64,000 bases of DNA from Microtetraspora glauca. GTDB lineage: Bacteria > Actinomycetota > Actinomycetes > Streptomycetales > Streptomycetaceae. Position numbers and translations under genes: made by a program. The DNA is taken from NCBI GenBank assembly GCA_000721275.1, contig JOFO01000025.1, positions 1 through 64,000 on the forward strand, written 5' to 3'. Of the stretch, positions 25,234 through 33,557 are shown one piece after another (positions within the stretch are counted from its first letter, which is position 1; the number at the start of each line of letters is the position of its first letter). A model generated the notes under the pieces. That model was not told the origin of the DNA. It ran no database searches and was given only the letters and a program-made list of their open reading frames with translations.

Positions 25234-26081
25234 ATGCTTCCCTCCCGCCGCATAGGCCCCTTCACCGTCACCGCCCTCCCCGACGGCGAGGGACCCTTCT
25301 TCTCCGCCCGGTCCGAGGCGTTCCCCGACGCCACGGACGACCAGTGGGCGGCAGCCGACCGGTTCACCCCGGAGCGGTCACCGCCGACGGCCGCTGGTGG
25401 CTCCGGTTCCGCGCCTTCGCCGTCCGCGGCGAGCGGGGCGTGACGCTGGTCGACGCGGGGATCGGACCCGCCGACGGCCCGGCGGCCTCCTGGGCGCCCG
25501 TCCCCGGGGTGCTCCCGGACTCGCTCGCCGCCGCGGGCATCGATCCCGCCGACGTGGACACCGTGGTGCTCACCCATCTGCACACCGACCACGTCGGCTG
25601 GGCGGTCGTCGGCGCCGGCGAGCACGCCCGGCCGTACTTCCCGAACGCGCGATACCTGCTCCAGGAAGCCGAGTTCGACGCACTCGACACCGTCAACCCG
25701 CAGCTGCGGTCGCGCCTGATCGACCCGCTCCGCGCCACCGGGCAGCTCCGCCTCCTCGACGGCGACACCTCCCTCCGCGGCGGCGAGCGGGTGATCGCCA
25801 CGCCCGGCCACACGCCCGGACACCAGAGCCTGCTCGTCACCTCCGGGCGCGAACAGCTCGCCGTCACCGGCGACGTGCTCGTGCACGCCCTTCAACTGCT
25901 GCACCCCGCCCTCGCCTACGCCCACGAGACGGACCCCGTCCAGGCACGCGCCTCGCGCGAACGGCTGCTCCGCGGCCGGACCGCCGACACCCTCCACCTG
26001 GCGACCCCGCACCTGACCGCCCCCTTCGTCCCCGCCCACCACCCCGGCGTCACCGGGCCGGAGCCGGACCCGGCCGGGTGA
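25234..26081 (+). pseudogene. MBL-fold metallo-hydrolase with one-base frameshift
   Basis: Two frames combine into one metallo-beta-lactamase-fold protein of about 282 residues. Frame one runs from ATG 25234 through ATDDQWAAADRF. Adding one base between 25365 and 25366 gives DRFDPGAVTADGRWWLRFRA and continues to the stop at 26081. Metal ligands are in VVLTHLHTDHVGW, TPGHTPGHQSLL, the Asp of VTGDVLVH, and a late His (PAHHPG). The intact flanking sequence suggests recent loss or a sequence error. It follows the SDR gene and converges on the TolB-like gene with three bases between stops. Confidence 0.82.
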
Positions 26082-26084
26082 GGT

Positions 26085-27101
26085 TCAGCGGCGCGGGACC
26101 CGCGCCGCCGCACCGCCCGCAGGGGAGGAGGCCCGGTCGGCGAGGAGCCGGGGCGTGCCCGTCCCGTCGGCGGGTGCCGACCAGACGCCACCGCCGTGCC
26201 CGTACGCCAGGGTGCTGTGATCCGTCCACAGGGCCTGGTCGTCGATGCCGCGCCGTTCGGCGACCGGGTGCTCGCGGCCGGTGGCCAGGTCGTACACGTA
26301 CAGCCGCCATGGCTCGCGCGGGCCGGCGGAGACGCGCTTCTTGAACGCGAGCCGGGTGCCGTCGGGGGAGAGCGACGGGCACTCGACGTTCTCGCGGAGC
26401 GCCCGGGCCGACCAGGCGGCCAGGTCGCCCTCGACGAGGTGGGTGCGGCCGTTCGTGGACACCGTGGCGTAGAAGCGGTTGTCGTCCGCCGCGAAGCTGA
26501 CGCCCCAGTAGTTGACGTCGGGCGCGTGGTGGCGGCGCCCGCCGAGGGTCAGCGGGATCTGCTCCATGTTCTTCACCAGGTAGCCGGTGCGCAGGTCGAG
26601 GAGGGACGTGCGGGTGGAGAAGGAGGAGCGCGCGTACGAGTCGCCGGTCGTGAACATGGTCCACGCGAGCACCTTCCCGGACGCCGAGACCCGGGCCCGG
26701 CTCGGGATGCCCGGCAGGCTCATGCGGCGCACCTCGCGCAGCCGGCGGTCGAGCACGATGACGTACGAGCGGGCGGGGACGCCCGCACGGCGGCGCAGGC
26801 ACAGCGCGGTGTCCCCGGCCGCGTGGAACCGGTCGCACACGGGCCCGCCCGCCACCCGGCCGCCCGGTGCGGAGCCGTCCACGCGGGCGACGCGCCCGGT
26901 CGCGGTGTCCCGCACGTACAGCGCGCCGCCGTCCGCGCCGGCGAGGGTGAAACCGGCGTCGGCGCCGCCGGAGCCCGCGGCGGCGCCACGGTCCGCGGCG
27001 GCCCGCAGGGTGTAGGCGGTCGCTCCGCCGCCGAGCAGCAGCAGCGCGAGGACGATGATCCAGACGCGGGTACGGGTGGAGGCGGCGGTCAGGGCGGGCA
27101 T
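26085..27101 (-). CDS. TolB-like beta-propeller protein, membrane-anchored
   Basis: The 338-residue protein has one N-terminal membrane segment (WIIVLALLLLGGGATAYTL, about residues 14-32) with most of the chain outside the cell. The rest contains WD40/TolB-like repeats: RARVSASGKVLAWTMFTTGD, CPSLSPDGTRLAFKKRVSAG, PWRLYVYDLATGREHPVAER and DDQALWTDHSTLAYGH. It is the third gene of an operon with a secreted metallophosphatase and an MFS transporter, starting three bases after the MFS stop. It probably binds a partner or substrate at the surface; no catalytic motif is seen. Confidence 0.83.
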   Translation of the reverse strand: MPALTAASTRTRVWIIVLALLLLGGGATAYTLRAAADRGAAAGSGGADAGFTLAGADGGALYVRDTATGRVARVDGSAPGGRVAGGPVCDRFHAAGDTALCLRRRAGVPARSYVIVLDRRLREVRRMSLPGIPSRARVSASGKVLAWTMFTTGDSYARSSFSTRTSLLDLRTGYLVKNMEQIPLTLGGRRHHAPDVNYWGVSFAADDNRFYATVSTNGRTHLVEGDLAAWSARALRENVECPSLSPDGTRLAFKKRVSAGPREPWRLYVYDLATGREHPVAERRGIDDQALWTDHSTLAYGHGGGVWSAPADGTGTPRLLADRASSPAGGAAARVPRR

Positions 27102-27104
27102 GGG

Positions 27105-28457
27105 TCAGGGGGTCCTCTCGGAGGCGTCGGGGGCGTGCGGCGCGGAGGGCTCCGGGGCGCCGGAGCCGGACGGTTCGGCGGCGTGCGGCCGGGCGGGGCC
27201 GCTGTCGTCCCGCGGGAGCAGACGGGCGCAGCAGCCGACGGCGGCGGCGAGGGCCACGAGGGCGGCGGCGAGCGCGGTCTCCGGGCCGGTCACCGTCCAC
27301 AGGGCGCCGAACGCGACCGCCGCGCCGAACCGGGCGAGCGCCTGCGCGGTCTGGACGAGCGCGAGCCCGCCCGCCTGCCGCCCCTCGGCCAGGTAGGGGC
27401 CGGTCAGGGCCATCAGCACGCCGTCGGTCGCCGCGTAGAACATCCCCAGCAGCGCGAGCACGCCGACCAGCACGACCCCGTCAGGCAGCGGCGTCAGCAG
27501 CAGCCCGTACGCGCCGAACAGTGCCCCGTGCCCGTACAGCAGGGGCCGCTTCCGGCCGAACCGGTCGGCGAGCCGGCCCGCCGGGACGGCCAGGAGCAGG
27601 AACACGCAGGCGGCGCCCAGCGGCAGGAACGGGAACCAGGTGGCGTCGAAGGACAGCCGCCGCTGGAGCAGCAGGTAGAGGAACGAGTCGCCGATCGTGG
27701 CCGCCCCGAGCAGCGCCGTGCACAGCACGATTCGCCGGTACCCGCGCGAGCGCGGCCCGGCGAGGAGCCGGCCCCGCACGCGCCGGGCCGCCGGACCGAC
27801 CGGTCCGCCGGCGCAGGTGGTGGCGGCGCTGCGGCGGCGGCCGGGCACGCACAGCACCCACAGCACCACCCCGAACGCCCCCACGCAGAAACTGACCGCG
27901 AAGACGGCGTCGTACGCGTCGGCCGTCACCCACAGCAGCACGAACGCCGCCAGCGGCCCCAGCAGCGCCCCGGTGGTGTCCATCGCGCGGTGCGTGCCGA
28001 ACGCGCGCCCCAGCTCCCCGGGCGGACTGTGCAGGGTGATGAGCGCGTCGCGCGGCGCGGTGCGCACGCCCTTGCCGATCCGGTCGGCGCCGATGGCGGC
28101 CGCGATCCAGCCCGTCGCGCCGCCCGCGGCGAGCAGAACGAGCCGGGACAGGGCGGAGAGCGCGTAGCCGAACCCGCCGACCGTCTTGTGCCGCCCGCCG
28201 CGGTCGGCGGCGGCGCCGCCCAGCAGCCGCACGAGCGCGGTCGCGCCGGTCGACAGACCGTCGAGCAGGCCGAACTGGAGGGGGGAAAGACCGAGTCCGA
28301 GGACCAGGTAGAGCGGCAGGACGGCCGTCACCATCTCGGAGGAGACGTCGGTGACCAGGCTGACCGTGCCGAGCGCGAGGACGGTGCCGGGGACGCGCCG
28401 CCGGACCCCCGGGGAGTCGGGCGGCGCGTCCGGGCGACCGGTGGTCGCGACGTACAT
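27105..28457 (-). CDS. MFS transporter
   Basis: The 450-residue protein has about 12 membrane helices and the MFS motif A in both halves (GGAAADRGGRHKTVGGF; AGRLADRFGRKRPLL). The opening SLVTDVSSEMVTAVLPLYLV and DRIGKGVRTAPRDALI are features of a drug/metabolite MFS subgroup found in many bacteria. The C-terminus is a Pro/Ala/Ser-rich tail. Its ATG overlaps the stop of the upstream phosphatase gene (ATGA) and it abuts the TolB-like gene, so the three are co-translated. Substrate unknown. Confidence 0.9.
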   Translation of the reverse strand: MYVATTGRPDAPPDSPGVRRRVPGTVLALGTVSLVTDVSSEMVTAVLPLYLVLGLGLSPLQFGLLDGLSTGATALVRLLGGAAADRGGRHKTVGGFGYALSALSRLVLLAAGGATGWIAAAIGADRIGKGVRTAPRDALITLHSPPGELGRAFGTHRAMDTTGALLGPLAAFVLLWVTADAYDAVFAVSFCVGAFGVVLWVLCVPGRRRSAATTCAGGPVGPAARRVRGRLLAGPRSRGYRRIVLCTALLGAATIGDSFLYLLLQRRLSFDATWFPFLPLGAACVFLLLAVPAGRLADRFGRKRPLLYGHGALFGAYGLLLTPLPDGVVLVGVLALLGMFYAATDGVLMALTGPYLAEGRQAGGLALVQTAQALARFGAAVAFGALWTVTGPETALAAALVALAAAVGCCARLLPRDDSGPARPHAAEPSGSGAPEPSAPHAPDASERTP

Positions 28458-29809
28458 CAGTGGCAGGAGTAGGTCGGGGCGGAGTCCTTCACCTGGCCGT
28501 CGGTGCCGACGTACTGCCAGGTGTACGTGGTGTCGGTGAGGTCCAGCTTCAGGACGCCGTACGTGCCGCTGATCCGCTTCTGGCTGTTCGGCTGGACGGT
28601 CTCGATGTCGTACGGCTCGGCACCGCCCATGCCGCCGACGATCTCGACGATGCCGTCGGCCGCGGCCCGCCCGTCCGGGTCCTGCGGGGCGAACCGCTCG
28701 TAGTGGTGGTCGTGGCCGTTGAGGACCAGGTCGGCCTTCGCGGCGTACAGGATCCTCCACACCGGGCGGGACACCGGGTCGTTGCCGTGGCCGCCGGACG
28801 AGTACAGCGGGTGGTGGAAGTAGGCGGCCACGCACCGCTTGGTGTTCCGGGCGAGGTCGTCCTTCAGCCACTGGATCTGCGCCGGGTCGTCGAAGGCGTT
28901 GGAGTCGAGGGCGACGAAGTGCCAGTTGCCGTGGTCGTAGCTGTAGTACGGCTTGCCCTGCGGGTACGCGATCGCCCCGAAGTACGCCTTGTAGCCGGCG
29001 AGCGACCCCGCCGGGTCGTACGTCTCGTGATTGCCCGGCACCGGCCGGGTCTGCGCCTTGAACGCGCCCCACGACTTGTCGTAGTAGGCGCGGAAGTCGG
29101 AGAGCAGGGCGTCGTCGTACTGGTTGTCGCCCATCGTGAGGTAGAAGGACGGTGCGATCCGCTGCGCCAGCGCCGCCGTCTTCGGGTGCGCGCAGGAGCT
29201 GCTGGACGCCGTGCACTGGGCGGCGATGTCCCCGGCCGCGACGACCGTGAACGCGCCGGCGGGCGGGGGCGTGGTGGTGGCGGTGCCGTAGACCTCCACC
29301 GCGTACAGCGAGTAGCCGTACGGGGTGCCCCGGACGGTTCCGTACACGCGCAGGTAGCGGCCGGTCCCGGTCAGGCCGGTCCAGTCGTCCGTGCCGCCGT
29401 TCCCGGCGGTCTCGGTGGCGAGGCGGGTCCACGTCGTGCCGTCGGACGAGATCTCGACGCGGTACGCCTTCGCGTAGGCGGCCTCCCACACGAGCTTGAC
29501 GCGCGAGACGGTCGCGGACGGCCCGAGGTCGACCCGGATCCACTGCGGGTCGACGCCCTCGGCACTCGCCCAGCGGGTGGTCGCGACGCCGTCGAACGCC
29601 TTCTCCGGCCCGAACGTGCCGTCCTCGACGGAGGACGAGGTGGCCGGACGGCCCTGCGAGATCAGCGAGTCGGCGGCGACACCGGCGCCGGCCCGGTCGG
29701 GCAGACCGAGGGCGAGCCCGCCGACGAGCAGCAGCACGACGGCGAGGAGGAGGGAAGAGGAGTGCGGAATCATGGTGCGGCGGATGGGGACGGATGCGAA
29801 CGGACGCAT
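28457..29809 (-). CDS. Secreted metallophosphoesterase with F5/8-type (CBM32-like) domain
   Basis: The 450-residue protein has a signal peptide (LLLAVVLLLVGGLALGLP then DRAGA, up to about residue 43). A discoidin-like sugar-binding domain follows (about 48-165: QGRPATSSSVEDGTFGPEKA; TTRWASAEGVDPQWIRVDLG). The catalytic part is a calcineurin-like phosphoesterase with AAGDIAAQC, MGDNQYDD, PGNHETYD, FHHPLYSSGGHG and LNGHDHHYERF, a complete dinuclear metal site. It would act outside the cell on a phosphoester. Start 29809 is chosen for the GGGAG seven bases upstream; an ATG at 29773 is less supported. Confidence 0.9.
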   Translation of the reverse strand: MRPFASVPIRRTMIPHSSSLLLAVVLLLVGGLALGLPDRAGAGVAADSLISQGRPATSSSVEDGTFGPEKAFDGVATTRWASAEGVDPQWIRVDLGPSATVSRVKLVWEAAYAKAYRVEISSDGTTWTRLATETAGNGGTDDWTGLTGTGRYLRVYGTVRGTPYGYSLYAVEVYGTATTTPPPAGAFTVVAAGDIAAQCTASSSSCAHPKTAALAQRIAPSFYLTMGDNQYDDALLSDFRAYYDKSWGAFKAQTRPVPGNHETYDPAGSLAGYKAYFGAIAYPQGKPYYSYDHGNWHFVALDSNAFDDPAQIQWLKDDLARNTKRCVAAYFHHPLYSSGGHGNDPVSRPVWRILYAAKADLVLNGHDHHYERFAPQDPDGRAAADGIVEIVGGMGGAEPYDIETVQPNSQKRISGTYGVLKLDLTDTTYTWQYVGTDGQVKDSAPTYSCH

Positions 29810-30030
29810 GCCTGGGCTCCCTGGCCTGGGGCGTTGAGAGCTGGACACCGGCACGCGCACCACGCCACGGACGAGCGGGGCGGTGCGCGGCGGCCGGGTC
29901 AGAGCTCTCGCTGAGCGCGTCACGTCCTCCCGTGGGGCCGCCGCGCCGAGCGCTGCGGGGATGCTAGTGGGTCGGGAAGGTTTCCTGCCAGACCCCTGCG
30001 GGACCTCTCCCTGCCCGGGCGGGGCGCGTA

Positions 30031-30210
30031 CTGTTCGTCGACCTGGTGCCGGCCGGTTGCTGGTTCACCAACGTCCGCTTCTGCGTGAGCCCCCGGGACT
30101 GGGAACGGCTCCGCCCGATGATCACCCGGCGGGCCGGAATGCGGTGCGAGGCGTGCGGCGCGGGCGCGGGCGCGCAGGTGGCTGGAGGCCCACGAACGCG
30201 GGGATCACCG
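30031..30210 (+). pseudogene. Truncated CEACG zinc-motif (HNH-like) gene
   Basis: Plus-strand reading gives LFVDLVPAGCWFTNVRFCVS, PRDWERLRPMITRRAGMRCE and ACGAG, then shifts frame to RRWLEAHERGDH, after which homology ends. Intact Streptomyces relatives continue with a second Cys pair (CLCTDCH) in an HNH-like zinc fold. Here a frameshift and 3' loss have destroyed the gene. It lies between the phosphatase operon and the FKBP gene; nothing else is seen in 29810-30337. Confidence 0.6.
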
Positions 30211-30337
30211 TCCAGCGGCCCCCCGCCGCGCAGGAGCGCCCGGTCCCCGCTAGCGTGATCGTCTGCCGAGAGACATGGACGGTCCATGGACCCGGACGGC
30301 CCTCGCGGGGGCGTCCGGCCGAGAGTGATGAGGCGCG

Positions 30338-30718
30338 ATGAGCGAACCGGTGAAGCCCGAGGTCGACGTCCCGGAGGGCGACGCTCCGACCGAGCTGACC
30401 GTCCGGGACCTGGTCGTCGGCGACGGCGCGGAGGCGAAGACCGGCATGGTGGTCCGGGTGCACTACGTCGGCGTCACCTTCGCCTCCGGCAAGGAGTTCG
30501 ACTCCTCCTGGGACCGCGACGAGCCGTTCAAGTTCGCCCTGGGCGGCGGCCGGGCCGTCAAGGGCTTCGACCGGGGCATCCGGGGCATGAGGGTCGGCGG
30601 CCGGCGCGAGATCGTCGTACCCCCGCGCCTCGGCTACGGCAAGCAGTCGCCGTCGTCACTTATCCCGGCGCACTCCACGCTGGTCTTCGTGGTGGACCTG
30701 CTCTCCGCCACGGCCTGA
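30338..30718 (+). CDS. FKBP-type peptidyl-prolyl cis-trans isomerase
   Basis: The 126-residue protein is a single FKBP domain that speeds proline isomerisation during protein folding. Key parts are VVRVHYVGVTFASGKEFDSS, WDRDEPFKFALGGGRAVKGF, DRGIRGMRVGGRREIVVPPR and LGYGKQSPSSLIPAHSTLVF, including the aromatic pocket residues. There is no signal peptide, so it is cytosolic. GAGGCG precedes ATG 30338. The ATPase gene starts 35 bases later and may be in the same transcript. Confidence 0.95.
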   Translation: MSEPVKPEVDVPEGDAPTELTVRDLVVGDGAEAKTGMVVRVHYVGVTFASGKEFDSSWDRDEPFKFALGGGRAVKGFDRGIRGMRVGGRREIVVPPRLGYGKQSPSSLIPAHSTLVFVVDLLSATA

Positions 30719-30753
30719 CGGGCGGGGACGGGGTGACGGATGGGGAGGGCGCG

Positions 30754-31302
30754 GTGGAGGACCACGCCGAGGTGCTGCTCATCGGCGGGCGTGCCGGAGT
30801 CGGCAAGACGACGGTGGGCTGGGAGGTCTCGGCCCGCCCGCGCGCCGCGGCGGTCGCCCACTGCGTGATCGAGGGCGACTTCATGGGCCAGGCCCACCCC
30901 GCCCCGGAAGGGGACCCGCGCCGCAGGAAGATCGCCGAGCGCAATCTGACGGCGCTCTGGTCGAACTACGCCGCGCTCGGGTACCGCCGCCTCGTCTACA
31001 CGCAGACCGTGAGCGTTCTGCCGGAGAGCGAGGCCACGTTCCGGCGTGCCATGGGCGCGGACGTCAGGATCGTACGGGTGGTGCTCACGGCCTCCGACGC
31101 CACCGCCCGCGAGCGGCTGACCGCCCGGGAACGGGGTTCGGAGCTGGAGCAGGAACTGGAGAGCAGCGCCCGCAAGGCGCGGATCCTCGACGACCAGGCG
31201 CCCCCGGACACGGTGTGGGTGGCGACCGACGGCCGCACCGTGGACGACATCGCGCGCGAGGTCGTCACCGCCACCGGATGGCTCGGGCAAGGGGCTTGCT
31301 AG
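30754..31302 (+). CDS. P-loop nucleotide-binding protein, kinase-like
   Basis: The 182-residue protein has a Walker A loop near its start (LLIGGRAGVGKTTVGWEVSA) and resembles small adenylate/gluconate-kinase-like P-loop proteins of unknown substrate. VAHCVIEGDFMGQAHP contains an Asp positioned like Walker B or a substrate-binding residue. RERLTARERGSELEQELESS resembles a lid segment. GGGGAGGG lies before the GTG at 30754; another GTG at 30733 would add seven residues. It converges on a minus-strand gene with 22 bases between. Confidence 0.8.
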   Translation: MEDHAEVLLIGGRAGVGKTTVGWEVSARPRAAAVAHCVIEGDFMGQAHPAPEGDPRRRKIAERNLTALWSNYAALGYRRLVYTQTVSVLPESEATFRRAMGADVRIVRVVLTASDATARERLTARERGSELEQELESSARKARILDDQAPPDTVWVATDGRTVDDIAREVVTATGWLGQGAC

Positions 31303-31324
31303 GTGTACGGCGGAGGCGCGGAGG

Positions 31325-31705
31325 CTACTCCGGGAGGTCGAGCGGCGCTTCGTCCAGCGACGGCGGCCAGGCGTAGCCGTACGACGCGGCGCACGCAGGA
31401 TAGCCGCCGCAGACGACGGCGCCGTCCAGGGGGTGCGGGGCCCGGAGGGCGGCGACGATGCGGTCGGCCTGGAGCCCGGGAGGATCGGCCGTCACCTGCG
31501 TGGAGACGATCAACTGGACGTAGTGTGCGGCGCTTTCCCGGGGGACGTTCAGCGAGACCCGCACCCGGTCCGGGTCGGAGTCCCAGACCGACACCCAGAA
31601 CGGGTCGCTGTCCCACGCGGCGAGCGGATTCGGCAGGACGAACAGCCTGTCCCGCACCAGGTCCGCGATCTCCCACGCACGGGACGGACGTTCCGCCAGA
31701 GCCAT
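31325..31705 (-). CDS. Conserved hypothetical protein
   Basis: The 126-residue protein begins MALAERPSRAWEIADLVRDR and contains PLAAWDSDPFWVSVWDSDPD and RVRVSLNVPRESAAHYVQLI. Cysteines occur in VVCGGYPACAASYGYAW. No family is recognised. GAGGGGAAGAG before ATG 31705 is a strong RBS. It follows the TPR-membrane gene by 35 bases on the same strand and is probably co-transcribed with it. Confidence 0.65.
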   Translation of the reverse strand: MALAERPSRAWEIADLVRDRLFVLPNPLAAWDSDPFWVSVWDSDPDRVRVSLNVPRESAAHYVQLIVSTQVTADPPGLQADRIVAALRAPHPLDGAVVCGGYPACAASYGYAWPPSLDEAPLDLPE

Positions 31706-31740
31706 GCTCTTCCCCTCGCTCGCCGGCGTCATGCAACGCG

Positions 31741-33234
31741 TCAGTACAGACCGGAACTGATGTAGAAGCAACTGGAATACGCGGTGCCCGGCTTCAGGGA
31801 CCACCTGCCGGTGTGGGGGCGGACGTCGGTGGAGCCCGCGCCGCGCACCACGAGGTCGTACGTGCCGGGCTTGAGGCGGAGCGTGACCGTCCTCGCGGAG
31901 GACGAGCAGGTGTCGTACCGGCCGCCCAGGGGGCTGGTGGGCAGGGTGCGGCGGGTCGTGCACGTCACGCACGCCTCGATCTCGGCGGTGCCGTTCTCCG
32001 GGCCCGCGTACAGGACCTCCAGGGCCTTGGTGGAATCGTTCGCGACGACCAGTTCGGTGGTGCCGGCGGGGGCGGGGCCCTCGGTGGCCGGCGGCGGGAG
32101 GGCGCCCGCGCTGCCCTGCGCGGCGTCGGCGACGTCCACGGCGATCAGCAGGTCCGCGGCCTTCTTGGCGTACGGCCCCGTGGCCACCTCCTTGAGCGTG
32201 GCGCGCGCCTCGCGATAGCGCTTCTCGCGGTACTGCGACGCGCCGCAGGCGTAGCGGACTTCCGGGAGCGCGGCGCGGGCCTTGGCGGTGACGGGTTCGG
32301 CACCCGGTTCCTTCGCCCCGTCGAGGGTGGCGAGTTCGAGGAGCCGGCCCAGGCCGACGCACGGCCGCTTCGCGGCGTCGCCGGTGATCTGCGCGTACAG
32401 CGTGTCGATCCGCGCCGGCACGAGGGCGGCCTCGGGCGTGTGCGGGGTGTCCCGGACGATCGACCGGTACGTCGTGACGGCCTCGGCGTCGAACCAGGGG
32501 CGGCCCACCGCGCCCGGGTCGGCGGCCGCGAGCCGCCGGCGGTCGGCCGTGACCATCGCGTCCCCGTGCGCCAGGCGCAGGGCGGCGAGCCGGGGCGCAC
32601 CCGTGCCGAAGCGCGCCGTGAAGGCGACAGTGGCACGCCGGTACGCGCTCTCCGCCCCCTCGTGGTCGCCCGTCCCGTCGGCGCGCTCGGCCAGCAGCGT
32701 CTGGACGCAGGCGGACCTGCCGGTGCGGGCGGCGGCCGGCGCCCCACCGAGGGTGTACGCGTTCAGTGCGCCCTCGACGCCGGCGTAGCGCTCCAGCGCG
32801 GTGACGCAGTCCCCGGCGAGCTGCGCCGCGTCCCCCTCCGCCAGCCGCGTGTCGGCGGCGAACCGCAGACCGGCGAGGCCGCCGACGGCGAGGGCGAGGC
32901 CCAGGCCGGCGGCGACCAGGGCCCGCCGGCGTTCCTGGGGCAGGGGCGGGGTGAAGCCGGTGGGGGAGGGGCGGCGCAGCGCGCGTATCAGGGCCCACGC
33001 CAGGAGTCCCGCCCAGGCCGCGTACAGCACGGTCCACAGCGCCGGGGCCGTTCCCGCGTCCAGCCACACCGCCAGGCCGAACAGCGCCAGCGTCCCGAGG
33101 ACCGACTTCACGAAGGCGCCGCGCCGGCCCAGTGCGGCGAAGCCGGCTCCCAGCGCGGCGGCGACGAGCGGCGCGGCGAGCCACAGATACCAGGGACCGG
33201 GTCCCGGGGAACCTTCCAGCGTCGTCGTCACCAT
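31741..33234 (-). CDS. Membrane protein with TPR-like repeats
   Basis: The 497-residue protein has four hydrophobic helices near the N-terminus (about 15-35, 43-62, 66-86 and 105-125). A long soluble part follows, with tetratricopeptide-like helices (GDCVTALERYAGVEGALNAY; YREKRYREARATLKEVATGP) and a C-terminal beta-rich segment (TVTLRLKPGTYDLVVRGAGS) with paired cysteines (IEACVTCTTR, YDTCSSS, YSSCFY). It probably sits in the membrane with the C-terminal domain outside, where the cysteines could form disulfides. Function unknown. A strong palindrome lies 61 bases upstream of its start. Confidence 0.7.
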   Translation of the reverse strand: MVTTTLEGSPGPGPWYLWLAAPLVAAALGAGFAALGRRGAFVKSVLGTLALFGLAVWLDAGTAPALWTVLYAAWAGLLAWALIRALRRPSPTGFTPPLPQERRRALVAAGLGLALAVGGLAGLRFAADTRLAEGDAAQLAGDCVTALERYAGVEGALNAYTLGGAPAAARTGRSACVQTLLAERADGTGDHEGAESAYRRATVAFTARFGTGAPRLAALRLAHGDAMVTADRRRLAAADPGAVGRPWFDAEAVTTYRSIVRDTPHTPEAALVPARIDTLYAQITGDAAKRPCVGLGRLLELATLDGAKEPGAEPVTAKARAALPEVRYACGASQYREKRYREARATLKEVATGPYAKKAADLLIAVDVADAAQGSAGALPPPATEGPAPAGTTELVVANDSTKALEVLYAGPENGTAEIEACVTCTTRRTLPTSPLGGRYDTCSSSARTVTLRLKPGTYDLVVRGAGSTDVRPHTGRWSLKPGTAYSSCFYISSGLY

Positions 33235-33294
33235 GGTGCTCCTCCTCGGCGGGTGCGGGTGCGGGTGCGTGTCGTCTGTCAGGGCTTGCTCAGT

Positions 33295-33323
33295 CGGTAG
33301 AATCGTTCAACGATCCTCTACCG
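33295..33323. promoter_or_regulatory. Near-perfect 29-bp palindrome in a divergent promoter
   Basis: Arms CGGTAGAATCGTT and AACGAT-CC-TCTACCG pair across a single C, with a two-base bulge. It lies in the 323-base gap (33235-33557) between the TPR-membrane gene and the STAND-like gene and is probably an operator. A GCGGGT triplet repeat at about 33250-33270 and no other feature are seen in the gap. Confidence 0.65.
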
Positions 33324-33557
33324 TAGGGCAGTTGCGCGGCGCCTGTCTCGGGGTGCGGGCAACTCCATCCGACCGCCACCGTGGTGAGTCCACGGCTCCG
33401 GGAGGCGATGCGCCCCGCGCCGAGGTGACAGAGTGCCGGGCGCGCACATGTATCGCGCCAGGAAGGGCAGTTACCGGGGCGCGGGCGTTTCCGTGATCGC
33501 GAGACGCGGCGGTACAGTCCGGCGGGAGCAGGCCGGTGATCAGGGGGAGGGGCCGAC

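Noticed and set aside
26196..28472. 758-residue plus-strand frame opposite the TolB-like and MFS genes
   Set aside because: It mirrors the codon pattern of the minus-strand genes and has no protein-like features.
33295..33323. LexA (SOS) box
   Set aside because: The palindrome lacks the GAAC-N4-GTTC spacing of actinobacterial LexA sites; it is better described as an unassigned operator.
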